Both the position numbers and the translations under genes were made by a program. The notes beneath the pieces were generated by a model, which made no database searches, had not been told where the DNA came from, and was given only the letters and a program-made list of their open reading frames with translations. A stretch of 64,000 nucleotides of DNA from Bacteroidota bacterium (GTDB taxonomy: Bacteria; Bacteroidota; Bacteroidia; Chitinophagales; Chitinophagaceae). Within the stretch, counting starts at the first letter, position 1. Every line of letters starts with the position of its first letter. The stretch covers positions 1 to 64,000 of the forward strand of contig JABDFW010000001.1 of assembly GCA_013286305.1 (NCBI GenBank), written 5' to 3'. This document shows positions 1 to 8,073 of the stretch, one piece after another.

Positions 1-64
1 ATGTGAAAATGAATTAAGCACCCCTCTAACTCCCCCTAAAGGGGAGAAAAAATTGACTTAAACT

Positions 65-628
65 ATGCCCAATCCACGGTTAGCAACACGGTATGCAAAA
101 AGTTTGATTGGCCTTTCAACAGAAAAAGGACAGTTGGAAAAGGTATATGCAGATATGCAGTTTTTGCAGGCGATTTGCAAAAGCAACCGCGATTTTGTGA
201 ACCTTTTGCGCAGCCCTGTAGTTAAAGCCGATAAAAAGAACAGCATTCTTACCGCCATTACAACTGGCAAGGTAACCGCAATAACAGAAGGGTTTAATAA
301 GCTGCTTATTGCCAAAGGCCGCGAAAGCGACCTGCCTGAAATAGTTAACGCTTTTATTGACCAGTACAATACTATAAAAGGGATACATAAAGTAAAGCTT
401 ACAACCGCTGTTGTAATAGGTGATTCACTAAAAAACACTATTATAGATAAGGTAAAGCAGGGGTCCGGGATAGATAGCATAGAGCTTGAAACTAAAACTG
501 ATGAAAGCCTTATTGGTGGTTTTGTACTTGAGTTTAATAACAATCTTGTTGACGCAAGTGTATTGCGCGACCTGAAAGATATTAAGAAGCAATTTATAGG
601 TAATGTATATATAAGGAATATAAGGTAG
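65..628 (+). CDS. atpH: F-type ATP synthase delta subunit (AtpH)
   Basis: A 187-residue soluble subunit of the F1 stalk that links the F1 head to the membrane-bound b subunit. It has the usual family length and the OSCP/delta layout: a helical N-terminal domain beginning PNPRLATRYAKSL, and a C-terminal part with the typical IGGFVLEF motif near residues 160-170. It lies upstream of atpA on the same strand, as in other F-type operons. Bases 3-17 can be read as the last codons of a preceding gene, ending V-K-M-N-stop. By gene order that would be atpF, but too little of it is visible to call. Confidence 0.95.
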   Translation: MPNPRLATRYAKSLIGLSTEKGQLEKVYADMQFLQAICKSNRDFVNLLRSPVVKADKKNSILTAITTGKVTAITEGFNKLLIAKGRESDLPEIVNAFIDQYNTIKGIHKVKLTTAVVIGDSLKNTIIDKVKQGSGIDSIELETKTDESLIGGFVLEFNNNLVDASVLRDLKDIKKQFIGNVYIRNIR

Positions 629-779
629 TAAACAAGGCAGCCCCAACCCTAAAGGGGGCGAGAGTTGCCTTGCAATAATAATAATTTAATAAATATTTTT
701 TAAACCTCCATAACACTCCTTTAGGCCCGCCCGGACGACCTGGTCGGACGGGGGCTGGGGGCTGCTAAATAAAACAAAT
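629..779. repeat. Imperfect inverted-repeat spacer between atpH and atpA
   Basis: The 151-bp gap between atpH and atpA holds GC-rich repeat sequence. A GCAGCCCCAACC-type arm near 638-652 is roughly complementary to a GGGGCTGGGGGCTGC arm near 752-766, and GGACGACCTGGTCGGAC-like self-complementary sequence lies between them. A related CCCCCTAAAGGGG palindrome sits at about 33-46, ahead of atpH. These look like dispersed palindromes tolerated within the operon rather than coding sequence. Whether they terminate or attenuate transcription into atpA cannot be judged from sequence alone. Confidence 0.45.
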
Positions 780-2357
780 ATGGTAGAAATTAAACCCGAC
801 GAAATTTCAGCGATATTAAGGGAGCAATTAAGCAACTTTAATTCGGCAGCTGAACTGGAAGAAGTTGGAACGGTATTACAGGTGGGTGATGGTATTGCCC
901 GCATATATGGCCTTAACAATGTTCGCTCAGGTGAACTCGTTGTTTTTGAGAATGGTACCAAAGCCATTGCATTGAACCTTGAAGAAGACAATGTTGGTGT
1001 GGTATTGATGGGCGAAAGCGGTGATATTAAGGAAGGCTCCAAAGCAAAACGCACAGGCCAGATAGCTTCTATCAAGGTTGGCGAAGGCCTCGTTGGCAGG
1101 GTAATTAATACCCTTGGCGAACCGATTGATGGTAATGGCCCTATAACCGGTGAGTTATTCGAAATGCCGCTGGAACGCAAAGCACCCGGTGTTATTTACC
1201 GCGAACCGGTAAAGGAACCATTACAAACAGGTATTAAGGCTATTGATGCCATGATACCTATTGGCCGTGGCCAGCGTGAATTGGTTATTGGCGACCGCCA
1301 GACCGGTAAAACTGCTATTTGTATTGACACCATTATAAACCAGAAGGAATTTTACGAGGCAGGCAAACCTGTATATTGTATATATGTAGCAATTGGCCAA
1401 AAGGCATCAACTGTTGCAGGAGTAATGAAAACATTGCAGGATCATGGCGCAATGGTTTATACCACTATAGTGGCTGCTTCTGCCTCCGACCCGGCCCCAC
1501 AGCAGTTCTACGCTCCGTTTGCAGGCGCTGCCATTGGCGAGTTTTTCCGCGATTCAGGCCGCCCTGCGCTTATTATCTATGATGACCTTTCAAAACAGGC
1601 TGTGGCATACCGCGAGGTATCATTGTTGCTGAGAAGGCCACCTGGCCGCGAGGCTTATCCCGGTGACGTATTCTATTTGCACAGCCGTTTGCTGGAAAGG
1701 GCTGCCAAAATTATCTCAGATGATGAGGTGGCAAGAAACATGAATGACCTGCCCCAACAAATAAAGCATCTTGCAAAGGGTGGTGGTTCACTAACGGCGT
1801 TGCCTATTATTGAAACGCAAGCTGGTGACGTTTCCGCCTACATTCCTACCAATGTTATTTCCATCACCGACGGGCAGATATTTTTGGAAGGCAACCTGTT
1901 TAACGCGGGTATCCGCCCGGCTATTAACGTGGGTATTTCCGTGAGCCGCGTAGGTGGTAATGCACAGATAAAGTCAATGAAAAAAGTAGCAGGTACCCTT
2001 AAGCTTGATCAGGCCTTGTACCGCGAAATGGAAGCTTTCTCAAAGTTTGGCGGCGACCTTGATGCTGCTACAAAACTTGTGATAGATAAAGGTGCGCGTA
2101 ACGTGGAAATTCTTAAACAGGCACAATACGCACCCTTTTCAGTAGAAAAGCAGGTGGCTATTATTTACCTTGGTACGCAGGGTTTGTTGCGTGAAGTAGC
2201 AGTAAAAAAGGTAAAAGCGTTTGAGGAACATTTCCTATTAGAAATGCAGAATAAACTGCCTGAAGTACTTGCTGAATTTAAGAAAGGAAACCTACCTGAT
2301 GATGGTGTTAAAAAAATGGTTGAACTGGCAAAAGGATTAATGCCGCAATATAAGTAG
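780..2357 (+). CDS. atpA: F-type ATP synthase alpha subunit (AtpA)
   Basis: A 525-residue non-catalytic nucleotide-binding subunit of the F1 hexamer. The P-loop GDRQTGKT is at residues 171-178. The family signature [11 protein letters not shown] is at 380-390, and R390 corresponds to the alpha arginine finger that reaches the catalytic site on beta. The beta-barrel N-terminal domain (residues about 25-95) and helical C-terminal domain are complete. It follows atpH at 151 bp. In many Bacteroidota atpG (gamma) comes next, but here the gene is followed by a hairpin terminator and an inverted-repeat element, so gamma must be encoded elsewhere. Confidence 0.98.
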   Translation: MVEIKPDEISAILREQLSNFNSAAELEEVGTVLQVGDGIARIYGLNNVRSGELVVFENGTKAIALNLEEDNVGVVLMGESGDIKEGSKAKRTGQIASIKVGEGLVGRVINTLGEPIDGNGPITGELFEMPLERKAPGVIYREPVKEPLQTGIKAIDAMIPIGRGQRELVIGDRQTGKTAICIDTIINQKEFYEAGKPVYCIYVAIGQKASTVAGVMKTLQDHGAMVYTTIVAASASDPAPQQFYAPFAGAAIGEFFRDSGRPALIIYDDLSKQAVAYREVSLLLRRPPGREAYPGDVFYLHSRLLERAAKIISDDEVARNMNDLPQQIKHLAKGGGSLTALPIIETQAGDVSAYIPTNVISITDGQIFLEGNLFNAGIRPAINVGISVSRVGGNAQIKSMKKVAGTLKLDQALYREMEAFSKFGGDLDAATKLVIDKGARNVEILKQAQYAPFSVEKQVAIIYLGTQGLLREVAVKKVKAFEEHFLLEMQNKLPEVLAEFKKGNLPDDGVKKMVELAKGLMPQYK

Positions 2358-2365
2358 AAGTTATA

Positions 2366-2422
2366 AGTACGAAGTTAGAGGTACAAAGTAAGTACGAAGT
2401 TAGAGGTACGAAGTACGAATTT
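2366..2422. repeat. Short direct repeats after atpA
   Basis: Three imperfect copies of an AAGTACGAAGTTAGAGGTAC-like unit follow the atpA stop codon in tandem. They contain no start codon or coding signal. Similar low-complexity spacer repeats occur elsewhere in the window, for example at 7200-7320. Confidence 0.6.
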
Positions 2423-2430
2423 TAATACAG

Positions 2431-2460
2431 GGCTGTTCCAAATGGAGCGGCCTTTTTATT
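2431..2460 (+). terminator. Rho-independent terminator of atpHA
   Basis: A hairpin pairs GGCTGTTCC with GGAGCGGCC (two G-U pairs) around a four-base AAAT loop and is followed at once by CCTTTTTATTTT. It lies about 75 bp beyond the atpA stop codon. Its T-rich tail runs into the 9-bp target duplication of the element at 2465-2663. Confidence 0.7.
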
Positions 2461-2464
2461 TTAA

Positions 2465-2663
2465 CGTGAGTTCGGGGTAAGTAATTATAATTCAATAAGT
2501 TCCAGCGGAACCTAAATATTGGTAGAAAAAATACAATCAGATAACAGCATGCCGGAGGTATGCAATATATTGTGTACCTCCGGCACACCTTACAGTAATT
2601 TATTCGCTGTTACCAATATTTTTTCCTTACAGGACAATATCTTTTTCTTATCCCGAACTCACG
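2465..2663. mobile_element. MITE-like element with 17-bp inverted ends and 9-bp target duplication
   Basis: The 17-base end CGTGAGTTCGGGGTAAG (2465-2481) recurs in inverted form at 2647-2663 with one mismatch. The identical 9-mer TTATTTTAA lies directly outside both ends (2456-2464 and 2664-2672), as expected of a target-site duplication. Inside are a GTTCCAGCGGAAC palindrome (2499-2511), a hairpin with 11-bp arms (2550-2560 and 2575-2585) and further internal complementarity. At 199 bp it cannot encode a transposase and would need one acting in trans. No transposase in this window clearly matches these ends. Confidence 0.75.
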
Positions 2664-2848
2664 TTATTTTAAAGCTTTTCTGCTATCAAGTCCCCAAATC
2701 CAACCTCCTTTATCCAAAGCGCTATTTTATATTGTCATCCACTTTTTTCTAAATAATAGAAAAGTTAAATAAGAGCCTAATATTGATTTTATCAATATGC
2801 CAGGCAACTAAAGAAGGTGATCCAGGCGTTTTTCTATTAAACACTTGT

Positions 2849-3196
2849 ATGAAAAAGCACATCTTATCCCTGCTGGTTATTGTGATGCTGGGCATCGTAA
2901 ATTTTAATTCCTGCAGCAAGGGAGGTTCATCAATGAATAATACAGGGAACGGCCCAAGAGTAAATATCCAGAATTTTAGTTTTTCTGTAGCCAGCCTTTC
3001 AGTAGCATCGGGTACAATGGTTACCTGGACAAACAATGATAACACTGCCCACACAGTTACCGCAGACGACGGGAGTTTTAACAGCGGTAATATTGCTTCC
3101 GGGCAAACCTATACCAGGACATTTACCTCCGTAGGAACTTTCCCATATCATTGCTCAATTCATCCAATGATGAAGGCGGCAGTGGTGGTAAATTAG
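2849..3196 (+). CDS. Secreted cupredoxin (plastocyanin-like) lipoprotein
   Basis: A 115-residue protein from ATG 2849. An upstream in-frame start at 2783 would place 22 unconvincing residues before the signal peptide. The N-terminus MKKHILSLLVIVMLGIVNFNSCSKGGSS is a lipoprotein-type signal with C23 as the probable lipid-modified cysteine. The cupredoxin domain follows, with the type 1 copper ligands visible: His in NTAHTVTADDGSF and the Cys, His and Met of YHCSIHPMM near the C-terminus. It probably carries electrons or copper at the cell envelope. It stands alone after the element at 2465-2663. Confidence 0.88.
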   Translation: MKKHILSLLVIVMLGIVNFNSCSKGGSSMNNTGNGPRVNIQNFSFSVASLSVASGTMVTWTNNDNTAHTVTADDGSFNSGNIASGQTYTRTFTSVGTFPYHCSIHPMMKAAVVVN

Positions 3197-3454
3197 GGTA
3201 AGGTGCATTTAGTCCGTACAGTTATACACCAATGACAATGTTTTTGTACGGATATATTTTTAATTTAAAATTTCCTGGCTTTGGTGGGGAAATACATTAC
3301 CACAGAGAACACAGAGGTAATTCACAAAGGTACACAGAGAAATACCGCCCGGGCGGTACTGTGCCCTCTGTGCCATAACTCCTTTAACTCTGTGACCCTG
3401 TATTTTTCTTTTGTTCATAATTTAAGATTCCTTGTTCCTTGCCCGATATTCCGT

Positions 3455-3500
3455 TTATATATTTTCTACAAACAGGTAGCCCCGATGGGGCATAACGCCG
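3455..3500 (+). repeat. REP-like dispersed repeat, copy 1
   Basis: This roughly 46-bp unit contains TTTCTACAAACAGGTAGC, then the palindrome GCCCCGATGGGGC (3479-3491) and CATAACGCCG. A nearly identical copy is at 4681-4726. The rest of 3197-3637 (441 bp) holds an ACCACAGAGAACACAGAGG-type low-complexity stretch (about 3299-3345) and no credible gene. Confidence 0.75.
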
Positions 3501-3614
3501 GGTAATTAGGCGATGTATAAGCCCGTAGTAAAAAGCTTAAGAGAAAGGGTTGCCAATCATTTTCCTGCCATCGGGAAAACGATACTGATGTGCGGGGATG
3601 AAACTAAAATTAGC

Positions 3615-3622
3615 TAACTTTA
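3615..3622 (+). promoter_or_regulatory. Possible -7 element ahead of the 3638 gene
   Basis: TAACTTTA resembles the Bacteroidota -7 box TAnnTTTG and lies 16 bp before ATG 3638. No matching -33 TTG at 19-21 bp is evident, so this is tentative. Confidence 0.35.
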
Positions 3623-3637
3623 CAACAAATAATATTT

Positions 3638-4126
3638 ATGCCCAGCACTATTAAAGGCATATATGAAAACGGCCGTGTTATATTGGACGAGACCCCTGAA
3701 ACAAACGGGCCGGCAGAGGTTCTGGTAACCTTTACAGGAGGGATTATACCCCGAAATGCCACTGGCCCTTTGAACATAGCTAAAAGGTTAAATGAAATTT
3801 CTTTATTACAGGATGGCTGGTTAAATGGAGGGGGTATCGCCCCAAAAAAAGAGGATATACAATGGTTCTCCGTAGTTTTTGAAAATTCTTATGATTCATC
3901 TTTGCCATTGCCATATCTATACCCTACCATAAATGGCGGGATACAGGCAGAATGGATAAACGGAGATCACGATGTTTCGCTTAATATTGATCTTGAAAGC
4001 AAAAAAGCATTTTACCAGGCCCTTAATCACACCAATGACAATGTGGAAGAGCTAACCCTGGACCTGAAGCGAAGGGAGGATTGGCAATTATTAAATAAAA
4101 AGCTGTTAACTATACTGAAAGCTTAG
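3638..4126 (+). CDS. AF2212-like N-terminal domain protein, first gene of a conserved pair
   Basis: A 162-residue protein. Residues 1-33 (PSTIKGIYENGRVILDETP, then EVLVTF) match the small beta-strand module seen in AF2212/DUF104-type antitoxins. The rest contains LLQDGWLNGGG, a PLPYLYPTINGGIQAEW block near 85-105 and an acidic C-terminus. From memory, the DGWL and PYLYPT..GGIQAEW blocks recur in uncharacterised proteins of many phyla, next to a partner like the following gene. The next gene starts immediately after the stop codon, so the two are surely co-translated. The function is not known; a toxin-antitoxin-like or regulatory role is only a guess from the N-terminal module. Confidence 0.75.
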   Translation: MPSTIKGIYENGRVILDETPETNGPAEVLVTFTGGIIPRNATGPLNIAKRLNEISLLQDGWLNGGGIAPKKEDIQWFSVVFENSYDSSLPLPYLYPTINGGIQAEWINGDHDVSLNIDLESKKAFYQALNHTNDNVEELTLDLKRREDWQLLNKKLLTILKA

Positions 4127-4519
4127 ATGAATAACAATACATTATTGCTAAGGCAGGTACACCCTTCGTTTGTGCAGGCCGGCAATATTTCAACACAAGT
4201 TTTTTCTGTTGCCTCGCAGGCATTTAAACCTACACCCAAAGATGAAAATAAACTTTCAGTTTATAATGGGGATAAGTTTTCGGCTAAAGCATCATTTGAA
4301 CATTTTACAAGTTCAGGGGTAAACAAATCATTTGGAGTAATGGCTGTAATACCTGTTGAATGTGAAACAGAAAACCTGCACTGTGAAGAAAATAATGACC
4401 CATTTGATGGCCATGCTTTTATAGATTTTACAGGGTTGCCGAATAATCAAATAGACAAAAAAGCAAAAAAATTGAGAAACGCCGCCTCAAAGCGCGGATG
4501 GCTTTTTAAAAACTCATAA
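4127..4519 (+). CDS. Conserved protein of unknown function, second gene of the pair
   Basis: A 130-residue protein whose ATG directly abuts the stop codon of the preceding gene. Visible blocks are LLRQVHPSFVQAG, FKPTPKDENKLSVYNGDKFSA, a central VIPVECE and a C-terminal DGHAFIDFTGLPNNQIDKKAKKLRNAASKRGWLF. It has no signal peptide or membrane segment. The HPSFVQ, PTPKD..LSVY and HAFIDFTGL blocks match, as I recall them, uncharacterised proteins usually encoded with an AF2212-like or DGWL/PYLYPT protein. I cannot assign a reaction. Confidence 0.75.
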   Translation: MNNNTLLLRQVHPSFVQAGNISTQVFSVASQAFKPTPKDENKLSVYNGDKFSAKASFEHFTSSGVNKSFGVMAVIPVECETENLHCEENNDPFDGHAFIDFTGLPNNQIDKKAKKLRNAASKRGWLFKNS

Positions 4520-4645
4520 TTCACATAGCCGCTGCCTGAAGCCTTTGGAAAATTCTAAAATTTTCCAAAAGCTATACTTGTTGTCTAAATTCCCACACAA
4601 AGCCTCTTATGCCCTTGTTAGGAGGGTCGTATTCATTTACAAGAG

Positions 4646-4728
4646 GGGTAGCCCCGATGGGGCACCAAAAAACAGCGGCATATATTTTTTTCTACAAACA
4701 GGTAGCCCCGATTGGGCATAACGCCGTA
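4646..4728. repeat. REP-like palindromes, including copy 2 of the 3455 repeat
   Basis: GCCCCGATGGGGC is at 4651-4663 and GCCCCGATTGGGC at 4704-4716. The second lies in a 46-bp unit (4681-4726) that repeats 3455-3500 almost base for base, including TCTACAAACAGGTAGCCCCG. The interval 4520-4955 has no convincing gene: two overlapping frames at 4712-4940 have no codon signal and run through repeat sequence. Confidence 0.75.
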
Positions 4729-4903
4729 TAAGTTTGCCACCTTTTCGCACCGCAGATTTGACAACTTTCAAAAAGTTGTCAAATCTAATCAGCCCCGCTG
4801 CCCCCAAATCCCAGTTCAGGCAACCTCGCCTACCTCCAAAATCCCTTCGTTTACCGCCTTTTTCATCCGCTCATCACATTCCCGATTTTTATTTAATAAA
4901 TAA

Positions 4904-4935
4904 TTTGGTTTATTTTATAAACTACTCTATGTTTG
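4904..4935 (+). promoter_or_regulatory. Bacteroidota-type promoter of the TonB receptor gene
   Basis: TTTG at 4904-4907 is separated by 20 bp from TATGTTTG at 4928-4935, a full match to the Bacteroidota sigma-A consensus TTTG-N19-21-TAnnTTTG. The -7 box lies 20 bp before ATG 4956, leaving a short leader. Confidence 0.75.
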
Positions 4936-4955
4936 TGTAATCAAAGCAAAGTGTT

Positions 4956-7199
4956 ATGAAAAAGCAACTAACATTATTAACAATACTTATTATAGCCACC
5001 CATTTTTTATATGCACAGGTAACAATAAGTGGTAAGGTAAAAGATAACAGGAATAAGCCGCTTGCAAGCGCAAGTATTACATTAAAAGATACCTATGATG
5101 GCGCTACATCTGATTCGCTTGGCAATTTTAAATTTACCACAACAGAAAAAGGCGCCCACATTATTGAGATAACCAGCATGGGTTTTAAAACTTATGATCA
5201 AAACGTAAACATTGCAAACGAACCCATTACTATTGAGATATCTTTAAAAGAACAATTAGACGAGTTACGTGCGGTAACAGTTACTGCGGGTTCGTTTGCG
5301 GCAGGGGATAAGCAAAGGGGTACTGTTTTAAGTTCAATAGATGTAGCAACTACCGCAGGTTCAAACGCTGATATAACCGCCGCGTTAAAAACACTGCCGG
5401 GTACACAGCAGGTTGGTGAACAGGAAGGCCTGTTTGTGCGCGGTGGCGCAGGTTATGAAACAAAACAATTTATTGATGGCAACCTGGTAAACAACCCTTA
5501 TTTCTCCAGTGTGCCCGATATAGCCAGCCGCGGCAGGTTTTCGCCATTTCTTTTTAAAGGAACTGTATTTAGTACAGGAGGATATTCTGCAATGTACGGC
5601 CAGGCATTGTCATCGGTAGTATTGCTTGAATCTATTGACCTGCCGGAAAAATCTGAAGTAGATGCTTCCATATCTCCAATAGTTGTTGGGGCAGGTACAC
5701 AGCAATTGGCAAAAGATAAGAAATCTTCCTGGGGCTTTAGTTATGACTATGTAAATGTGGGGTTATATTTTAGCTTAGTAAAACAAACGCCTGATTACTA
5801 TATTTTACCTCAATTTCACAGTGGGGACGCGAATTTTAGGATAAAGACAAAGAGCGGAGGAATGATAAAATATTATACCACTTTTGCGTACAGCAATTTA
5901 GGTTTACGCAGGCCCGATATTGACAGCGCCTATTTAAAAAATGCTTTCGGATTAAAAAATCTTAACTGGTATAACAATTTTAGCTGGAAAGAAAATTTGG
6001 GAAGGGGCTGGAGGATGAACCTGGGTGCAAGCTATAGCACTAACAAGGATGATATTACACAGCAGGTGCAGGACCAGAATAATAAACCAAAACAATTTCC
6101 CGCGTATGAGTACTGGATGAATTATAAAAATTTTACTATCGGTAACAGGCAAGATCTTTCAGAAGCACGGGTTGTATTTGAAAAGAAACTTTGGGGTATA
6201 AGCACATTGCGTTTTGGAAGCGAGTATTGGTATAATGCAAACAAGTTTACCTATAATGATACATTGAGGAGGCTGATTGACAATTACACCGCAACTTTTG
6301 CTGAGACAAGTATTTATTTAACCAACGAAATAGCCGCGCAAATAGGCGCCCGGTTTGAATATTCATCTGTAATAAATAAAGCAGATGTTGCCCCGCGTAT
6401 TTCTCTTGCCTATAAAGTTAGTAAGGATGCACAATTTTCACTCGCATACGGGCAATTCTTTCAAAAACCCGAGAACACACAATTGTTTTATTCACAAAAT
6501 GTTGGATTTACAAAAGCAACGCATTACCTCATCAATTATCAATTGATGAACCCACAAAGAATATTCCGCGTGGAGGCCTATTATAAAACGTATGATGACC
6601 TTATAAAAACAATCCCTGTCGGCTACAATTATTTTAATTATAACAACAGCGGTTCAGGGTATGCGAAGGGAATAGATGTATTTTTCCGGGATAAAAAAAC
6701 CATTAAGAACGTTGACTACTGGATAAGCTATAGTTATATTGACACCAAACGCAATTATCTTAATTATACTGAAATGCTGCAGCCAAATTATGCGGCTACA
6801 CATACAGCATCGTTAGTAACAAAGCGCTTTTTTACTAAACTGAAAATGGGTGTTAATGCAACCTACACCTGGGCTACAGGAAGGCCCTATTACAACTTTA
6901 TGCTTAGCAACGGCAAATATCAATTGGCAGACCAGGGGTTAACCAAACCATATAACAGCCTTAATTTCAGCGCTGAATATATACCCAGTTTGGGCAAAAC
7001 AAATCCAAAATCATTTATAGTGTTGTTTGCAAGTATGACTAATGTGTTGGGATACGATGCAGTATATGGATACAATTATTCGTTCAGCGGCCTGGTAAAA
7101 CAGCCTGTTGAACCACCGGCAAAAAGGTTTTATTTCATCGGTTGTTTTATTAGCTGGGGTGTTGACAGGACGCAGGACGCGATAAATAATAACTTGTAA
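4956..7199 (+). CDS. TonB-dependent outer-membrane receptor with carboxypeptidase-regulatory-like domain
   Basis: A 747-residue outer-membrane protein. The signal peptide is MKKQLTLLTILIIATHFLYAQ. Residues about 22-105 form a CarboxypepD_reg-like beta-sandwich (TISGKVKDNRNKPLASASITL, then DSLGNFKFTT), which is typical of Bacteroidota receptors. A TonB plug follows (DITAALKTLPGTQQVGEQEGLFVRGG, about 135-165), then a beta-barrel to the end. It is shorter than SusC proteins and has no adjacent susD, so a siderophore, metal or cofactor substrate is more likely than glycan. It has its own promoter and no partner gene naming the substrate. Confidence 0.9.
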   Translation: MKKQLTLLTILIIATHFLYAQVTISGKVKDNRNKPLASASITLKDTYDGATSDSLGNFKFTTTEKGAHIIEITSMGFKTYDQNVNIANEPITIEISLKEQLDELRAVTVTAGSFAAGDKQRGTVLSSIDVATTAGSNADITAALKTLPGTQQVGEQEGLFVRGGAGYETKQFIDGNLVNNPYFSSVPDIASRGRFSPFLFKGTVFSTGGYSAMYGQALSSVVLLESIDLPEKSEVDASISPIVVGAGTQQLAKDKKSSWGFSYDYVNVGLYFSLVKQTPDYYILPQFHSGDANFRIKTKSGGMIKYYTTFAYSNLGLRRPDIDSAYLKNAFGLKNLNWYNNFSWKENLGRGWRMNLGASYSTNKDDITQQVQDQNNKPKQFPAYEYWMNYKNFTIGNRQDLSEARVVFEKKLWGISTLRFGSEYWYNANKFTYNDTLRRLIDNYTATFAETSIYLTNEIAAQIGARFEYSSVINKADVAPRISLAYKVSKDAQFSLAYGQFFQKPENTQLFYSQNVGFTKATHYLINYQLMNPQRIFRVEAYYKTYDDLIKTIPVGYNYFNYNNSGSGYAKGIDVFFRDKKTIKNVDYWISYSYIDTKRNYLNYTEMLQPNYAATHTASLVTKRFFTKLKMGVNATYTWATGRPYYNFMLSNGKYQLADQGLTKPYNSLNFSAEYIPSLGKTNPKSFIVLFASMTNVLGYDAVYGYNYSFSGLVKQPVEPPAKRFYFIGCFISWGVDRTQDAINNNL

Positions 7200-7359
7200 A
7201 ACGGGTTCCAGAAGTTCACAGGTTCACGGGTTCACGAGTTTAAGGAGCGCAAGATTGCGATACCGGATTTAAAAAAAACAAAATTGAAAATACACAGGAA
7301 CTTATGAACTTCTGGAACCAGTGAACTTTTTGAACTTTAAAAACATAAACCTAACCACC
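7200..7359. repeat. Inverted and direct spacer repeats
   Basis: GGTTCCAGAAGTTCA (7204-7218) recurs as its exact reverse complement at 7305-7319. Direct GTTCACAGG/GTTCACGGG/GTTCACGAG repeats follow the left copy. The interval could form a roughly 115-base hairpin in RNA. No gene is seen, and no T-run follows, so a terminator role is doubtful. Confidence 0.6.
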
Positions 7360-7713
7360 ATGGATGATCAGCAAAAGGAAGAAGAATTATCACCGCAGGA
7401 GAGCCTGAAACTTATTGCAAAAATGCTGGATAAAGTGCAGGATGATGCTTTGTGGAAAATTGCAAAAAAACGATCGGCATTTAAGTTATCGGTCGCGATA
7501 TACTTTGTTATCAATGCCCTGCTTGTAGGAATATGGTTTTATACTACTGGCATGCAATCGTACTTCTGGCCTGCGTGGCCGATGTTGGGCTGGGGCGTAG
7601 GTATAATCTTTCAATATTTTGATGCTTATTTAAATACCGGCGCATTCTCAGAAGAGAGAGAGTTTGAAAAGTTGAAGAAGAAACTTAAAGACGAACAAAA
7701 CAAAAAAGCGTAA
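7360..7713 (+). CDS. 2TM-domain membrane protein
   Basis: A 117-residue protein from ATG 7360; a GTG at 7321 is possible but falls in repeat sequence. The N-terminus LSPQESLKLIAKMLDKVQ is a charged helix shared with the later paralogues at 8780 and 9439. It precedes the 2TM domain block DDALWKIAKKRSAFKLSVAIYFVIN, two membrane helices (about 45-65 and 78-97) separated by PAWPMLGWG, and a lysine-rich tail. The 2TM domain family (PF13239) is widespread in Bacteroidota and of unknown function. It is the first of five same-strand genes ending in a winged-helix regulator. Confidence 0.85.
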   Translation: MDDQQKEEELSPQESLKLIAKMLDKVQDDALWKIAKKRSAFKLSVAIYFVINALLVGIWFYTTGMQSYFWPAWPMLGWGVGIIFQYFDAYLNTGAFSEEREFEKLKKKLKDEQNKKA

Positions 7714-7772
7714 ACAAACTTTTTATAAACAATAAAAAATTCACCATGTTTTCACCAATAAAAATCAACTAT

Positions 7773-8051
7773 ATGCATACCGAACAACAAAAGGATGAAG
7801 CGCTTTGGAAAATAGCCAAAAGAAGGGCTGCCTTTAAACAAACCTGCACTGTTTACTTTTTTGTAAACGCTTTTCTTGTAGGTATCTGGTTCTTCTCTTC
7901 CGGGCCCTGGAGTTATTTTTGGCCCAAATGGCCAATGCTTGGCTGGGGTTTTGGCCTTGCTATTCAATACTTTGACGCTTACCACAGCAATAATATTTTC
8001 ACCGCTGAAGATGAGTATATAAAATTAAAAAACGAAAAAACACAACAATAA
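7773..8051 (+). CDS. 2TM-domain membrane protein, paralogue
   Basis: About 92 residues from ATG 7773; an in-frame ATG at 7746 would add nine residues that the paralogue lacks. It has the same DEALWKIAKRRAAFKQT block, two membrane helices around WPKWPMLGWGFG, and an IQYFDAYHSNN loop matching IFQYFDAYLNT of the gene at 7360, so it is a tandem duplicate missing the N-terminal ESLKLI helix. The function is unknown. It lies 59 bp after the first copy. Confidence 0.82.
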   Translation: MHTEQQKDEALWKIAKRRAAFKQTCTVYFFVNAFLVGIWFFSSGPWSYFWPKWPMLGWGFGLAIQYFDAYHSNNIFTAEDEYIKLKNEKTQQ

Positions 8052-8073
8052 CAATTCTTAAAACTATCAATGT

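Noticed and set aside
3281-3505. A 74-codon frame on the forward strand
   Set aside because: It runs through ACCACAGAGAACACAGAGG-type low-complexity sequence and a REP palindrome and has no protein-like composition.
4712-4940. Two overlapping 60-70-codon forward frames
   Set aside because: They overlap in different frames through repeat-rich sequence and end at the TonB-receptor promoter; neither looks like a protein.
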